NCBI RefSeq assembly: GCF_003071345.1
Contig: NZ_QCYK01000002.1
Span: 372,001 to 436,000 of the forward strand
Origin: Chitinophaga parva
GTDB lineage: Bacteria > Bacteroidota > Bacteroidia > Chitinophagales > Chitinophagaceae
DNA: 64,000 nt
Direction: 5' to 3'
Below, piece by piece: positions 15,602-23,413 of the stretch (position 1 is its first letter; the number at the start of each line of letters is the position of its first letter). The translations under genes were made by a program, and so were the position numbers. Below the pieces are notes generated by a model. It was not told where the DNA came from and made no database searches. It worked only from the letters and a program-made list of their open reading frames with translations.

Positions 15602-17354
15602 TACCATCCAAGACTGCGAAGTTCTTTACCACAAGGAGGGGCTTCATCTTCGCGTCAACCAGTGCTTTAAGGTCGTCAATACTGGCATTCTTGAAATATC
15701 TGGTGCCTTTCTCCCTGCTGATCTCGTCCAGAATGGAGGGCAAGTTACGGGAAAAAATCAGATCGGTTTTCTGCACCTTCCCAGTTGTGATCATTGTTAG
15801 CTGCTCATCTTCAGTATATACAAACAGATCGTCCAGCTGCTCAATGACTTGTGTTTTTTTCTGGAAGACATCATCACCGGCAAAACGCTTGTCAACATAT
15901 TCGGTTATCTGGCGTTTCCGAATAAAACCTGGAATGTTCCCCTTGGTACTGTTGATAAGTTCATCAAGGAGATCTGCAGCCGTTTTGATCTGGAATTGAG
16001 AAGGCTTTATCAGTGTGAAATCATAGACGTATGGCATGGTCTTACCATCACCGGTGGCCCTCACATTGCGGAATGCAATGATATCAGAAATGGTGGGAAA
16101 AAGTATGGTGTCGAATAGCTTATTGCTCACCGTGCTGATGAACATGTACAGCTTTTCCTGGTCTATGGCCTTAGCATTCCCACTCTGGGCAGCGTCAATA
16201 TTGAGCAGATTGAGCGCACGGAGGATGTCGCTCATGATCTTGCCGTTCTTATCGTTGTGGTACTTATTGATATTAGTATCCGGGTTGTTCAATACAGTAC
16301 CGCCATCCTTGAGCTTCTCCCAGTCGCTGAATGGCACTTTCAGTCTGTCCGCCGGGTTGTTGCTGGTTAAACCTTCGCCTTTACATTTTGGGCACGCCCT
16401 CAGTCTCGGCGGTTCACCATTCTCACCGGGCCAATTTACCTCTCCGGATCCATGACACTCTTTGCAATCATCGGCTATCTGCGTAATGTACGGATGGCTT
16501 GCTTCCTTGTCCACCAGTTGTTCTGCAGAGAACGATGAAATATACTCGTTGGCAGTGGGGATCGCCTTATCGTAGTAGCTGTCGTAGTAGCCATCATTAT
16601 TCCACAGACCTCCGGCTATGGATGCAGGTAGGTGTCCCAGCATGGTGGCAAAGTAACCGCGCGGATCTACCCGGTATTGGCCGCCGTCCACCTTATCAAA
16701 TCTAAATATAGCGCCTGGCGTAAGCCAATATCCCCAGTCTCCGTGCTTAAACACAAGGTCTTCCGGGCCATCATATACGATATTTTTGCTGTTCACAAAA
16801 AGTATCATGATCTCCAGCCTGTCTGCCGTTTGGTCGAAGTATGGTTTGGAAGGCATGCGCACGATGTAGCCGTTGGGATCCTCTATAATACCAGGTAACA
16901 CGACTTCCGACATATAGGTTATCAGGTTCATGCCCTGGAAGTTATTTCCCCATATGTAATCGTTGTCGTCTTTGTCGGGCAACGTAAGGGTATACTGGCT
17001 ATCCTGGAATATCGCACCACGCAGGATATCGGTGAGCATGCCAAAAGGCGCCTTGGTATGCGGCCTGTACTGGCTCAGGCGCCATTGTCTGGTTACGTCT
17101 GCCTCCCGGGGGTGCCGATTTATCAGGAATGTTTCAAAGATATACTGGTACTCTTTCCCACCCCAACGTGGAGGGATAATATACCCTCCGTTGTCACCCG
17201 ATAGATCCCTAAAAGATGGTCTTACCCCACGTGTGTGTAGGGATACTTCCAGAAACACATCCTTTCGCTTCTTCAGAAGAATGCTTTGGCTGTCTGGCGC
17301 TTTTGATACGTCATTAAGAAGATCCTGCGCCTTTTGCGGTGTAAGTAAAGCCAT
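15561..17354 (-). CDS. Portal protein with an inserted zinc-binding module
   Basis: A 597-aa protein whose position (before the minor head gene) and layout fit a portal: a Tyr/Trp/Arg-rich N-terminal wing, a central helix-rich part and a long helical C-terminal crown. At ~294-330 it has two Cys-x-x-Cys-x-Gly-x-Gly motifs (CKECHGSGEV and CPKCKGEG), like one half of a DnaJ zinc finger. The assignment as portal is contextual; the zinc motif is directly visible. It begins 14 nt after a strong terminator. Confidence 0.65.
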   Translation of the reverse strand: MALLTPQKAQDLLNDVSKAPDSQSILLKKRKDVFLEVSLHTRGVRPSFRDLSGDNGGYIIPPRWGGKEYQYIFETFLINRHPREADVTRQWRLSQYRPHTKAPFGMLTDILRGAIFQDSQYTLTLPDKDDNDYIWGNNFQGMNLITYMSEVVLPGIIEDPNGYIVRMPSKPYFDQTADRLEIMILFVNSKNIVYDGPEDLVFKHGDWGYWLTPGAIFRFDKVDGGQYRVDPRGYFATMLGHLPASIAGGLWNNDGYYDSYYDKAIPTANEYISSFSAEQLVDKEASHPYITQIADDCKECHGSGEVNWPGENGEPPRLRACPKCKGEGLTSNNPADRLKVPFSDWEKLKDGGTVLNNPDTNINKYHNDKNGKIMSDILRALNLLNIDAAQSGNAKAIDQEKLYMFISTVSNKLFDTILFPTISDIIAFRNVRATGDGKTMPYVYDFTLIKPSQFQIKTAADLLDELINSTKGNIPGFIRKRQITEYVDKRFAGDDVFQKKTQVIEQLDDLFVYTEDEQLTMITTGKVQKTDLIFSRNLPSILDEISREKGTRYFKNASIDDLKALVDAKMKPLLVVKNFAVLDGNGNPTDVQNQPNN

Positions 17355-17367
17355 GGGAGAGCAAAAA

Positions 17368-17390
17368 GGGAGCGTTTCCGCTCCCGTTGT
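17368..17390 (-). terminator. Strong intrinsic terminator after the tail-tube gene
   Basis: On the minus strand GGGAGCG pairs with CGCTCCC around a GAAA tetraloop and continues into TTTTTGC. It lies 20 nt after the stop of gene 17406-18047 and before the portal start, so gene 17406-18047 is likely a single-gene transcript. Confidence 0.8.
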
Positions 17391-17405
17391 GAAGGAAAGA
17401 AGTGA

Positions 17406-18047
17406 TTAAAACAGACCTGCCAGATCAGGACATGTATTCAGGGAAATGGTAGGCGCATTGAAGCTCAGTGGATCGCCAAGGAAGTTGATGGACAACGATT
17501 TCAGGTCCACGATATACCCTGCCTGTACCTTCTCCTGGCCGCGCCATACCTGCAGAGTTGCCGGCATGCCAACCAGCGAACCCTCAGCGCGGGGAATTTC
17601 CAGCGTGCCATCATCGTACAGCAACAGGAAGTTAAGCTGGGTAGCCAGGTTATCAATATTTTTCCACCAGCTCCAGTCGTAAAATTTAGCGGGAGCACCA
17701 GCGGCGTCTACATCCAGGCCAATGCGATCTTTAGCGGTTAACTGACGTGATACCTTTTTGATGAACTCTGGCCGAGTGTCGGATATTTCGCGGGACACTG
17801 TGGTAGGATCTGCGAAAGCCACGTCCTGCAATTCATTTGAGAACACCAGGCCGGGAGTTGCACCTACACCAGTGGGAGCCATGAGCGTAGCAAGGGCAGC
17901 GCAGTCAGGCGTGTCCGGAATGGTGATGTTACACTTGTAAAATCCAATCCGCTTTAAAGCACGCCTGCGTTCATCGATTTTACAGGCAGCGGAAAGAATT
18001 GTTGTGAGGGTGAAATCTGCGCAAGCATCGTTGCAGAGAGAAGCCAT
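17406..18047 (-). CDS. Probable major tail tube protein
   Basis: A 213-aa soluble protein (MASLCNDACADFTLTT) with mixed beta content and several cysteines. It has its own perfect -7 box, a structured leader and its own terminator, so it is probably made in large amounts. Next to a tape measure and tail-tip operon, the abundant 20-25 kDa protein is normally the tail tube. The start codon lies inside the 3' arm of a 12-bp inverted repeat. No sequence motif proves the fold; an alternative is another abundant virion protein such as a decoration protein. Confidence 0.55.
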   Translation of the reverse strand: MASLCNDACADFTLTTILSAACKIDERRRALKRIGFYKCNITIPDTPDCAALATLMAPTGVGATPGLVFSNELQDVAFADPTTVSREISDTRPEFIKKVSRQLTAKDRIGLDVDAAGAPAKFYDWSWWKNIDNLATQLNFLLLYDDGTLEIPRAEGSLVGMPATLQVWRGQEKVQAGYIVDLKSLSINFLGDPLSFNAPTISLNTCPDLAGLF

Positions 18048-18155
18048 CGTCGTAGTTTGAAGAGATTATTATTATCCGCTTCTGAGGTGGGAGGATTGAC
18101 CTACGACGATGGATTAAAAGAGGGTCGTACCCTCTACGTTTGTTGCCCAAAAATA
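18044..18155 (-). promoter_or_regulatory. Late promoter and structured leader B (tail-tube gene)
   Basis: The minus strand reads TATTTTTG at 18155-18148. AGAGGGT/ACCCTCT (18135-18119) is a perfect 7-bp hairpin with a 3-nt loop. Then CCATCGTCGTAG (18112-18101) pairs over 12 bp with CTACGACGATGG (18055-18044), which includes the ATG. The loop is 45 nt. Same order of elements as at 12.7 and 26.6 kb. Confidence 0.75.
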
Positions 18156-18162
18156 CACCTTT

Positions 18163-19497
18163 TTACACATTATGCAGCGTAAGTCCACTATAGTTGCTAC
18201 TTCCCTTTGTGAAGTTGGCTGTGTACCCTGAAGGACTGGCCACCCGCACATACAAATCACTGATAGGATTCAGGCAGGAATGGCATACCCAGGATGCACT
18301 GACGTTGTTTGCATATCCCATCAAGTAAATATTTGCTGGGCTGGTGAAGGCGGTAACACCCGCCGGTATGTTGAGCACAAAGGGCGCTGTAGCACTGGGG
18401 TAGAACGTGTTTGGCGTTGCACCGGCAGGTGGTGTAAAGATAGCGGAACCCGCATAACGGTTGCCAGACGACACATGATCCACGAAGCCAAGATACAGGG
18501 TGACTGCTGCCGGCGTTGCCGACGGGAACGTGATGGATATAGTTTGGTTCCCCTGCTGGCTGCAGCCATGGTCATTGCACATAATGGACAGTACGCCGTT
18601 TAATTGGGTGCTCACTGGCGGATTGGGGTCATCAGGTGTTACCGGTGGGCAGGTACCAGTAAACCCTTGGTATGAAAGACCGGAAAGGGCAATAGTGATA
18701 GGCATGGAGCCAGTGAAGGTATCCACGTATAGCGTCAGTTGGCCGGAGGCGCTAATCGTGAGCTCACCGGTAAAGCCGGGGGCGCTTACTGGCACCGTGG
18801 TATCAGCGGCAGGCGCACAGCAAAGGGCTACCTGGCCGGCAATTATGAAGTCCCCGCTTGCTGGGGGCAGGCTGGCGCCGTATACCAGGTTACCGGAGAG
18901 GGTGACAATGTTGGAACCATCCTTGCGGCCTATCAGCGTGCCGCTGAAGTCTTCATCTTCCTCATACGAAATGGGACAGCTCTGCGTGGCGGAACTGCTG
19001 CCGGCGGAGAAGTATCCAGTGTTGCCCCAATCGCTGGTGGTGCTGCCGTTGCACACGGTGTTTACCTGGTACTCGTAAGATGCGCCAACGACAAGGCCCG
19101 TTAACGTGACAGTGGGGCTGGTGAGCGTGAGCGTGGTCCATGCCAGCTGCCCGGTTACCCGGTACCGGAAATTCCAGCCGGTTGCGGAGCTGGTTGGCAG
19201 CCAGGTAAAGACGAAGTTCTGCCCTTGCTGTTCCACCTGCACCCCGGTAGGCGCCGGGCAGGTCGCATCATTGGAGTAAACGGGGATGCCGCCATACGCC
19301 CAATCGCTGGTATCGCTGCCACAGATGGTGCGCACGCGTATCTGGTAGGACTGGCCTTCCTCCAACTGCAGGTCGATGCTGTTGGTATTGGTGAAGATGG
19401 AGGCGGACCAGGTGGGATCGCCTATCACCCGGTATTGCACCTCATATTGTGTGGCCCGGGGCACCGCGGCCCAGGTCTGTGTTACGGTTCTGGTCAT
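18163..19497 (-). CDS. Tail-tip protein with fibronectin type III domains
   Basis: A 444-aa protein. Residues ~1-80 and ~85-165 are two FN3-like domains (WAAVPRATQYEVQYRV; YEYQVNTVCNGSTTSDWG). The remainder is beta-rich and Gly/Ser/Thr-rich, with paired cysteines (CCAP, CNDHGC, CHSCLNP). No signal peptide is present. FN3 modules are common on phage tail surfaces and bind host glycans weakly. It follows the 640-aa FN3 protein with a 4-nt overlap. Confidence 0.65.
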   Translation of the reverse strand: MTRTVTQTWAAVPRATQYEVQYRVIGDPTWSASIFTNTNSIDLQLEEGQSYQIRVRTICGSDTSDWAYGGIPVYSNDATCPAPTGVQVEQQGQNFVFTWLPTSSATGWNFRYRVTGQLAWTTLTLTSPTVTLTGLVVGASYEYQVNTVCNGSTTSDWGNTGYFSAGSSSATQSCPISYEEDEDFSGTLIGRKDGSNIVTLSGNLVYGASLPPASGDFIIAGQVALCCAPAADTTVPVSAPGFTGELTISASGQLTLYVDTFTGSMPITIALSGLSYQGFTGTCPPVTPDDPNPPVSTQLNGVLSIMCNDHGCSQQGNQTISITFPSATPAAVTLYLGFVDHVSSGNRYAGSAIFTPPAGATPNTFYPSATAPFVLNIPAGVTAFTSPANIYLMGYANNVSASWVCHSCLNPISDLYVRVASPSGYTANFTKGSSNYSGLTLHNV

Positions 19498-21416
19498 ACA
19501 AGCGTGATTGTAGCTGCTTTGGTGTTCTTGTTATACTTCACAATGGCCACATCCGTTGAGTTCAGGATGTTGGCGCTTGTACTTTGAGCGCTGACATTGG
19601 CCTGCAGTGTTACCTGGTCCACCTGGGTGCCGCCGGTGTTTACAAAGTCAAATCCTGACCGGCTCATAACGCCACCCAGGTAGGTGGTGAGCTGCACCTG
19701 CACATCACCGGTAAGGTGCTGGGCATACCATACGGCATTCATTCGCACGTGGATCTCGTTTGCCACGCCGACGTTATCCTGGACAAACTGCTTGAGGTTC
19801 ATCAGCACGGCTTCCACGCCGCTCTGGGTGTTGTCTGATGCCCAATACAAGTACGCTGCAGTATCCGCCGCACCTGCCGGTACCTTGGGATCTCCCTGGC
19901 CATATCCCACCCAGTCATTGTCGTAGGCCGTGCCGGTATCAATGAAGCCGGTGAACGTGTCCAGGTCACGACCAGCACCTGTACCCCAGATGTAACGCAC
20001 TACCAGGTAATCAAAGGGATTTAGGTTGGTGGCGTTGGAGGTAGCGGTTTGCGGCGGGCAGCTGCTTTCGGCCATTACTTTGGTCACCACGATCTCGTAG
20101 TCATCGTTGGCCAGGCTTGGCACCGTCACCGGCAGGGTGGAAGGATCCGGCGAGATGTAGGTATATGTTGTCGTACCGGCCACGCGGTAGCCAATGTGGA
20201 AGCGAGTGGCACCAGTCAAGTTGCTGGCGTTGATGGTGAGGTCCACGGTGCCGTCTTCGTTGGCCGCGGTGGTCGCCTGCAGGCTGGTTATTGGATCACA
20301 TGCCACTGGTTGGATGATGGGCGCATCAAGGCTTGGCTTCAGGCAGGTAAGGCAAACCACCTCGCAGGAGTATTCCTTGCGTCCTGTAAACTTGCTCAAT
20401 TCCAGTTTCAACCACCAGCCGGTGGTACCGGCTATGCCTTCCCGGTCAAACGCTGTTTGGTTGTCGAAGGTATATTCTACGCCCTGGATAAAGATGCGGC
20501 CGCCCTTCAGGATGGTCTCCACTTCATTCTTTTGCCAGGTGGTAAGCGGCTGGTAGGAAATGAGCTGGTATTTATCCGCCCACTCGGTGCGCTGGATTCT
20601 GTTGTTGTAGGAAATGGTGCGCGTGATGCCGGTGGCCAGCTCCAGGAGATCAGCCTTTAACCTGGTCATGTACCGGTACCGCACATCATCTGCGAAATCA
20701 TCCCCCAGGGGCAGCACGCTGCCGGTAAACCGCCCATCAGGCGCATTACAGTCAAAGACGCCCTCCAGGAGCACGGTGGTGTTGGTACACCGACCATCAT
20801 TGCCGCACACTGTGCCCATATTCGTAAACAGGATCTCTGCGCCGGTGGCATCCTCGCCATAGATCTCATACACAAACCCGGCATCCGCTCCCAGGGATAC
20901 TTCACCCCGCACGCTGTTGACGCCAAAGGTGAGGCCATCAGGCAGGCCGGCGCCGGTTGCATCCACGGCGTAACGGATGCCATTGACCACCAGGCGCCCG
21001 GCCACCACCCGGCCCCAGTCACCGCTTGGCATTGTCCAGGCAGTAACGCATTGGTCATTGACAAAGGCCCAGGCTTCGGTGCTCTGCTGGTATACCACAT
21101 TGTCCCCATTGTTAATTGTTACCTGCAAGCGGAAGCTGCTGGGCATATTTTCCGGGTATTCCTTCAGTTGGGCCACAAACACGTTCTTGTTATCGGCATC
21201 CAGGCCCAAGGCGATCGCAAAGCTGCTGGTAATGTCGGTACCGGGGGAATCATCGTCCAAAAGGAACTCCACTTTCAGTGTGAAGGTGGCTGTGGTCAAC
21301 TGCTCACAACCGAAATGGTCCGTCAGCATCAGTTCCCATGGGAATACGAATGGCTGGCAGAAGGGCTTATCCAGCCATAAACGGTATATCGGCATGCAAT
21401 CCTTGTGCAGTATCAT
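19494..21416 (-). CDS. Minor tail protein with FN3 module
   Basis: A 640-aa protein with an N-terminal part rich in beta strands (residues ~1-370, including WWLKLELSKFTGRKEYSCEVVCLTC near its end), one FN3-like domain (~385-470, ATRFHIGYRVAGTTTYTYI) and a C-terminal domain (~480-640). The motif of paired Cys residues recurs. It starts 4 nt inside the hub-like gene. Likely distal tail or fibre protein. Confidence 0.6.
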   Translation of the reverse strand: MILHKDCMPIYRLWLDKPFCQPFVFPWELMLTDHFGCEQLTTATFTLKVEFLLDDDSPGTDITSSFAIALGLDADNKNVFVAQLKEYPENMPSSFRLQVTINNGDNVVYQQSTEAWAFVNDQCVTAWTMPSGDWGRVVAGRLVVNGIRYAVDATGAGLPDGLTFGVNSVRGEVSLGADAGFVYEIYGEDATGAEILFTNMGTVCGNDGRCTNTTVLLEGVFDCNAPDGRFTGSVLPLGDDFADDVRYRYMTRLKADLLELATGITRTISYNNRIQRTEWADKYQLISYQPLTTWQKNEVETILKGGRIFIQGVEYTFDNQTAFDREGIAGTTGWWLKLELSKFTGRKEYSCEVVCLTCLKPSLDAPIIQPVACDPITSLQATTAANEDGTVDLTINASNLTGATRFHIGYRVAGTTTYTYISPDPSTLPVTVPSLANDDYEIVVTKVMAESSCPPQTATSNATNLNPFDYLVVRYIWGTGAGRDLDTFTGFIDTGTAYDNDWVGYGQGDPKVPAGAADTAAYLYWASDNTQSGVEAVLMNLKQFVQDNVGVANEIHVRMNAVWYAQHLTGDVQVQLTTYLGGVMSRSGFDFVNTGGTQVDQVTLQANVSAQSTSANILNSTDVAIVKYNKNTKAATITLV

Positions 21417-23413
21417 TGTTTTCCTTTTAGCGTTATAGTGCGGCCATCCCTGGCCGTTGGATCGTAGCTTACCTCAATGCTTTCCACCCGGCCGTATGGG
21501 AACCAGCCTTTATCCCGGATCTTTACCTTGGCGTTTATCTTTACCTGGCTGGTATCACCCATCACGCCGATACGCTGCAGGTCATCGCAGCAGCAGGCCA
21601 GCACGGCGGTGAAATTCTTGTTCATGGGCGGGTTCACCCGGGGATCATCTATCTGGTGGAACCGGTCCCAAAGGTTGCCCAGGAACATTTCATCGTAAAC
21701 CATGGGGTAATTCCAAATCGTGGAATACTCGCCGAAGCAAACCGGGTCGCAGGTGTCACTCCGCCCGATGTCCGAGGCGTGCACCTGGGCGTAATCCTTG
21801 CCATCAGTGTTATATACTGGGTTCTTTTGCGGGAAGTTGTTGGCACCATCCCTTCCCCAGCCATAGGTACCTATGGCCCGGGCATCCCGGTAGCTGCGGC
21901 CATCCCAGATAATGAGCTTGGGCGTGACAAACTTGTCATCCTTTACCAGCAGGACGCCTTTATCCACCGTATGGAAGGCATCCCGGAAATTGTGGGTGAT
22001 CAGCTCCAGCAGGTTGCCGGTGAGATCTATCATGCTTTTGGCGGCATCCTCGATGTAATCCGGGCCCACGCCGTCAAACCGGAAGCGCGCCGGAGAAAAC
22101 TGGTTGATCTTGGTCATCTCGCCTTCCAGCATGGGGTTGATTGGCTTATTGAACTCCACATAAGTATTGAACCGGGAAATGGCATCGTTGCCCACGGTAT
22201 CAGTAGCATCCTGGGTATAGCCCGCTTTCGCGTATGCTGGCTTCTTATCTCCATTCCATTCGTAACAGGTGAAGGTCACCAGCTTGCTTTTATCGGGTTC
22301 GGTGGTGAAGTCATAAAGCAGGCCCGGATCAAATGCATCCTTGCGCCGGAAATAAAGCACGTTACCTGCAATGCGCCATTTCGCGTTAAACACGTCTTTC
22401 AGCTTGTTTAAGAGCATGTCCAGTGTAATTAACGGATCGTTCGCCTCAATCCAGAACTGGTCTGTATTGTCTTTTTTCACCCCCTTCTGTATCTCTGACT
22501 GCGTCCAGGTCAGGTTATAGTAGTCGCTGGTAGGGTCAAACAGCATTGGAATGGTTTCCTTGCTGTATTTGATGCCGCATTTATCGCATACGTTGGCGAT
22601 GTAGTCCCGCACCAGGGGGGAAGGCATTTCCCGGCCGCAGCCGGCGGCATTCAGGTACATGTTCTGGATGGCATGGGTTACCGGCCCCCAGCCTGTCATG
22701 TCTTTGAGCTGGTCGCGCAGTTTTTTCAGCTTATGGATGATCACCGATGCAATGGTGATAATGGCCAGCACCACCGGTACAAGGGTTACCGATAGGATGT
22801 ACATTGGTAACGCGATCATGGATATGCAGGAGAAAAGCAGGCCAAGGAAGAAGGCGGGCCGGAACTCATCGCAATAGGTGTAACGCGGGTGTTGCTTGCC
22901 GGCGTTCAGCGGCTCGGCCGCCGTGGGGAACCAGCCCTGCCAGTTATCGGTAACCAGGGTCTTTTCAATGCAGGACCAGGGGGCATCAGCCTGCTTGAGG
23001 TTAACATCCACGTTGCATTTGCCATCATCGCAGTAAGCTATTCCGTCGGCCTTGATCAGGAAGGAAGCATATTTGCCGCAGCCGTAGTCCTCAATCACGG
23101 CCTCTATGGCGTTGAGCGGGGCAGCCACGTGGTCATTTAGCCAGTCCATGATGAAGGTGTAAGCATCGCCCATGGCAGTAAGGCTGTTCGAAAGGCCTGC
23201 CTGCACGTTATCGCCACGGTCCGTTTCGTTCTCGGACCAGGAAAGGCGCAGTTTATCCAGGCCGTCAAAGTCGTCAGTGTATTCCACGTATTCATGGTTG
23301 GGCACGGGCCCGATGAACTGCCGTAACTGCGTAGGCCCGGTACCATCGTAGTACACCGGGTTATTATTTGCATCATAGAGCTGGTAATGACGGAGGTATA
23401 TGCGTAGGTTCAC
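21413..23413 (-). CDS. Tail hub/baseplate-like protein with internal membrane segments
   Basis: A 666-aa protein. The N-terminus (MNLRIYLRHYQLYDANNNPV) and the region LDKLRLSWSENETDRG resemble tail hub beginnings. Residues ~188-230 are strongly hydrophobic (FFLGLLFSCISMIALPMYIL and following), enough for two membrane helices. The C-terminal half is soluble, with KDVFNAKWRIAGNVLYFRR and KINAKVKIRDKGWFPYGRVE. It overlaps the tape measure gene by 4 nt. The hydrophobic insert could cross a host membrane on DNA entry; that is inference. Confidence 0.55.
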   Translation of the reverse strand: MNLRIYLRHYQLYDANNNPVYYDGTGPTQLRQFIGPVPNHEYVEYTDDFDGLDKLRLSWSENETDRGDNVQAGLSNSLTAMGDAYTFIMDWLNDHVAAPLNAIEAVIEDYGCGKYASFLIKADGIAYCDDGKCNVDVNLKQADAPWSCIEKTLVTDNWQGWFPTAAEPLNAGKQHPRYTYCDEFRPAFFLGLLFSCISMIALPMYILSVTLVPVVLAIITIASVIIHKLKKLRDQLKDMTGWGPVTHAIQNMYLNAAGCGREMPSPLVRDYIANVCDKCGIKYSKETIPMLFDPTSDYYNLTWTQSEIQKGVKKDNTDQFWIEANDPLITLDMLLNKLKDVFNAKWRIAGNVLYFRRKDAFDPGLLYDFTTEPDKSKLVTFTCYEWNGDKKPAYAKAGYTQDATDTVGNDAISRFNTYVEFNKPINPMLEGEMTKINQFSPARFRFDGVGPDYIEDAAKSMIDLTGNLLELITHNFRDAFHTVDKGVLLVKDDKFVTPKLIIWDGRSYRDARAIGTYGWGRDGANNFPQKNPVYNTDGKDYAQVHASDIGRSDTCDPVCFGEYSTIWNYPMVYDEMFLGNLWDRFHQIDDPRVNPPMNKNFTAVLACCCDDLQRIGVMGDTSQVKINAKVKIRDKGWFPYGRVESIEVSYDPTARDGRTITLKGKQ

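Noticed and set aside
18044..18112. Leader inverted repeats as intrinsic terminators
   Set aside because: The loops are 22-45 nt, no T run follows and the second arm touches the start codon, so translation control fits better.
20049..20660. Plus-strand open frame of 203 codons inside the minor tail gene
   Set aside because: It is the opposite strand of a well-supported coding region, with no start context or neighbours.
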